Assembly (NCBI RefSeq): GCF_021390535.1
Contig: NZ_JAJUXG010000007.1
Span: forward strand, 310,001-374,000
Length of the DNA stretch: 64,000 bases
Direction of reading: 5' to 3'
Source: Dyadobacter sp. CY312
GTDB lineage: Bacteria; Bacteroidota; Bacteroidia; Cytophagales; Spirosomataceae
This document shows, one piece after another, positions 62,773 through 64,000 of the stretch; the stretch's first letter is position 1, and every line of letters begins with the position of its first letter. The notes under the pieces were generated by a model. The model worked only from the letters and a program-made list of their open reading frames with translations, searched no databases and had not been told where the DNA came from. A program made the translations under genes and the position numbers.

Positions 62773-63295
62773 TTTATTGACATTTGGTATCACACTGACG
62801 ATTGTTAGCTGTGAGAAAGAAGAGAAGAAATTAGGAGCGGCTTATGAAGGACCTGTTGAGGAAGTAAGCAACGTACAGATACGTTACAGTGAGCAGGGCT
62901 TGCAAAAAGTACAGATGATCACACCGCGATCATTGACCTATTCCAATCAGAATAAAGTTTTCCCTGATACGGTTAATATTAATTTCTTCGATCCAACGGG
63001 CTCGATCATTACCCGTCTTCGTGCCGATTCAGGTCATTTTGATCATGCTTCGAATGTGTATATTGTCAAAGGACATGTTCGTGTAATAAAATCGGAATCG
63101 CAGGAAACGCTAACTACAACAGAGCTAAGTTGGAATCCTGTTACCAAAAAAGTGTTCACCGACAAAGCTCTGACTGTTAGAAATACCAGAACTTCTGAAA
63201 TTACAAATGCAATTGGAATGGATGCGGAGCAGGACTTCACCCGTATCAAATTCAGAAAAGCAACAGGAATTTATAAATTTTCGGGCGTTCCCTGA
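62747..63295 (+). CDS. lptC: LPS export periplasmic protein LptC-like lipoprotein
   Basis: 182 residues from the ATG at 62747, or 197 from the TTG at 62702 right behind the barrel stop. The N-terminus MVFRKAISVLLTFGITLTIVSC is a lipoprotein signal. The mature part has the strands of the Lpt fold: VQIRYSEQGLQKVQMIT, INFFDPTGSIITRLRADSG, VYIVKGHVRVI, WNPVTKKVFTDKALTVRN, all in the order seen in LptC-type proteins of Bacteroidota. It should carry lipopolysaccharide from the inner membrane ABC transporter to LptA/D. The gene follows coaX and the barrel gene without a gap, and its start lies in a striking hairpin. Confidence 0.87.
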   Translation: MVFRKAISVLLTFGITLTIVSCEKEEKKLGAAYEGPVEEVSNVQIRYSEQGLQKVQMITPRSLTYSNQNKVFPDTVNINFFDPTGSIITRLRADSGHFDHASNVYIVKGHVRVIKSESQETLTTTELSWNPVTKKVFTDKALTVRNTRTSEITNAIGMDAEQDFTRIKFRKATGIYKFSGVP

Positions 63296-63299
63296 TTTC

Positions 63300-63734
63300 T
63301 CAATTCACCTCACATTCCTTCAACGCTTTACTCACTTCTTCTATAGGTGTAAGTGTGCTATCGCTATGCCATTTCATGGTTAGGAAGCTTACGATCTCCG
63401 CAATTTCCAGATCTGTCAATTTCGGATTTGCCGGCATTGGTCGGCTAAACTTTTTACCTGCCACAACGATCGTATCCTTCATTCCATTTTTTATGATACA
63501 GGCCAGTAAAGCCTTGTTTGTCAGGGCAGACGATCCATTGATTGGGGGATAGAGGTTTGCCATGCCTTCACCGTCGTTTTGATGGCAATTCGCACAGTTA
63601 GTCGTATACAGCTGGTAACCTTCGGCAAAATACTGCTCCGATTTTAATTCACTGGCACTCTGGCAAGAGCATACTGCAAAACCAACAAATAAAGCCAGAC
63701 CTTTACTAATTCTGGTAAGAGAAGTGGAGATCAT
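63300..63734 (-). CDS. c-type cytochrome lipoprotein
   Basis: 144 residues. A lipoprotein-like signal with CSC at about 22-24 is followed by the single haem site CANCH at 47-51 (NCANCHQNDGEG), a PPINGS turn, and the axial Met in FSRPMPANP. A small soluble class I cytochrome on the periplasm side, likely carrying electrons to an oxidase. It overlaps the SCO gene by four bases (ATGA), so both are co-translated; SCO proteins place copper into cytochrome oxidase, which supports a respiratory role. No oxidase gene is visible in the window, but the operon goes on past the right edge. Confidence 0.9.
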   Translation of the reverse strand: MISTSLTRISKGLALFVGFAVCSCQSASELKSEQYFAEGYQLYTTNCANCHQNDGEGMANLYPPINGSSALTNKALLACIIKNGMKDTIVVAGKKFSRPMPANPKLTDLEIAEIVSFLTMKWHSDSTLTPIEEVSKALKECEVN

Positions 63735-64000
63735 TTTTTGTACTCGTCCAAGAGTGTCTGGATGTCTGCTATAAGTTTTTTTGTTCCCTCTTCTGTGGTT
63801 CCGTCGTACATACCCCGTACGTGTTTGTCTTTATCTACCAAGATGAACGCACCACTGTGCAGAAACCCACCTTCCGCAGTTTTTTCTTCTTTGGCAACCA
63901 CCATGTAATTCTTCAGGCCAATTTCATATGTCTTTTCCTTTGGACCCGTAAGGAATTGCCATTGCGTTCCCGTTACATTCAGGTCTTTTACAAATGTATT
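63731..64000 (-). CDS. SCO1/SenC family copper chaperone, C-terminal part
   Basis: 89 residues of a frame that enters from the right edge. It reads FVKDLNVTGTQWQFLTGPKE, then IGLKNYMVVAKEE, GGFLHSGAFILVDKDKHVRGMYDGT and a helical end LIADIQTLLDEYKK. The H-S-G-A-F-I-L-V-D-x-D word with the copper-binding His is the C-terminal mark of SCO proteins; the C-x-x-x-C pair lies outside the window. The thioredoxin-like protein delivers copper to the Cu-A centre of cytochrome c oxidase. Its stop overlaps the ATG of the cytochrome c gene. Confidence 0.85.
   Translation of the reverse strand, partial: NTFVKDLNVTGTQWQFLTGPKEKTYEIGLKNYMVVAKEEKTAEGGFLHSGAFILVDKDKHVRGMYDGTTEEGTKKLIADIQTLLDEYKK

Overview
The window reads as a core chromosomal segment of a free-living Bacteroidota bacterium, most likely of the order Cytophagales and close to Dyadobacter/Spirosomaceae. 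Support: a short GyrB and a Rho with a long low-complexity insert, a fused MurF-alanine racemase, a BshA (bacillithiol) gene, LytS/LytTR signalling, DUF4834, DUF6157 and DUF4886 proteins, many lipoproteins with SxxSC-type lipoboxes, and -7 boxes of the TAnnTTTG type in front of several genes with no clear Shine-Dalgarno sequences. I see no rRNA, tRNA, CRISPR array, transposase or prophage. The genus is inference from gene content.

Layout. 1-4.2 kb: 5' end of an HGSNAT/DUF5009-type membrane acyltransferase gene, a GMC dehydrogenase with its gluconate-dehydrogenase-subunit-3 partner, and a LuxE-like acyl-protein synthetase. 4.2-8.6 kb: a lipoprotein, an orphan histidine kinase, glutamyl-tRNA reductase (hemA), and two very small envelope genes. 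8.9-11.3 kb: a LytS/LytR-type two-component pair. 11.4-19.5 kb, all on the minus strand: DEAD-box helicase, outer-membrane barrel, a purN-EamA transporter-J-domain protein-amino-acid permease run, a DUF3108-like secreted protein and a UbiA prenyltransferase. 19.7-22.6 kb: bshA, type II NADH dehydrogenase, DUF4834. 22.8-35.9 kb: MFS sugar transporter, GNAT, racemase, DUF4886, a glycine-zipper lipoprotein, an HxlR regulator divergent from an NmrA-like oxidoreductase, YwbE, FUSC, an atypical ClC, RimJ-like acetyltransferase and a GT-C-like membrane protein. 36.2-43.2 kb: gyrB, ppk1, murF-alr. 43.3-46.7 kb: an ABC operon with its own YtrA-type GntR regulator and a tiny coupled ORF. 46.9-49.9 kb: a molybdenum-cofactor maturation operon (MocA, XdhC, cysteine desulfurase). 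50-58.2 kb: GrpB, 1-Cys peroxiredoxin, sensor-like and lipoprotein genes, htpG, two paralogous membrane-tethered HhH-like proteins beside an OmpA-like protein. 58.4-64 kb: rho, the coaX-barrel-lptC cluster, and a cytochrome c with SCO.

How genes work together. Several units are self-contained: GMC plus subunit 3 (periplasmic sugar or alcohol oxidation), LytS plus LytR, MocA/XdhC/desulfurase (inserting and sulfurating the cofactor of a xanthine-dehydrogenase-type enzyme encoded elsewhere), the GntR-controlled ABC operon, and coaX/barrel/lptC with translational overlap. I did not find a defence system or a clearly novel multi-gene machine. The most unusual signals are a perfect 22-bp hairpin whose 6-nt loop holds the likely lptC start codon, a 29-residue ORF coupled by a TAATG overlap inside the ABC operon, back-to-back overlapping -7 boxes in the HxlR intergenic region, a ClC protein whose gating-glutamate motif is changed, and two candidate small transcripts marked by orphan terminators.
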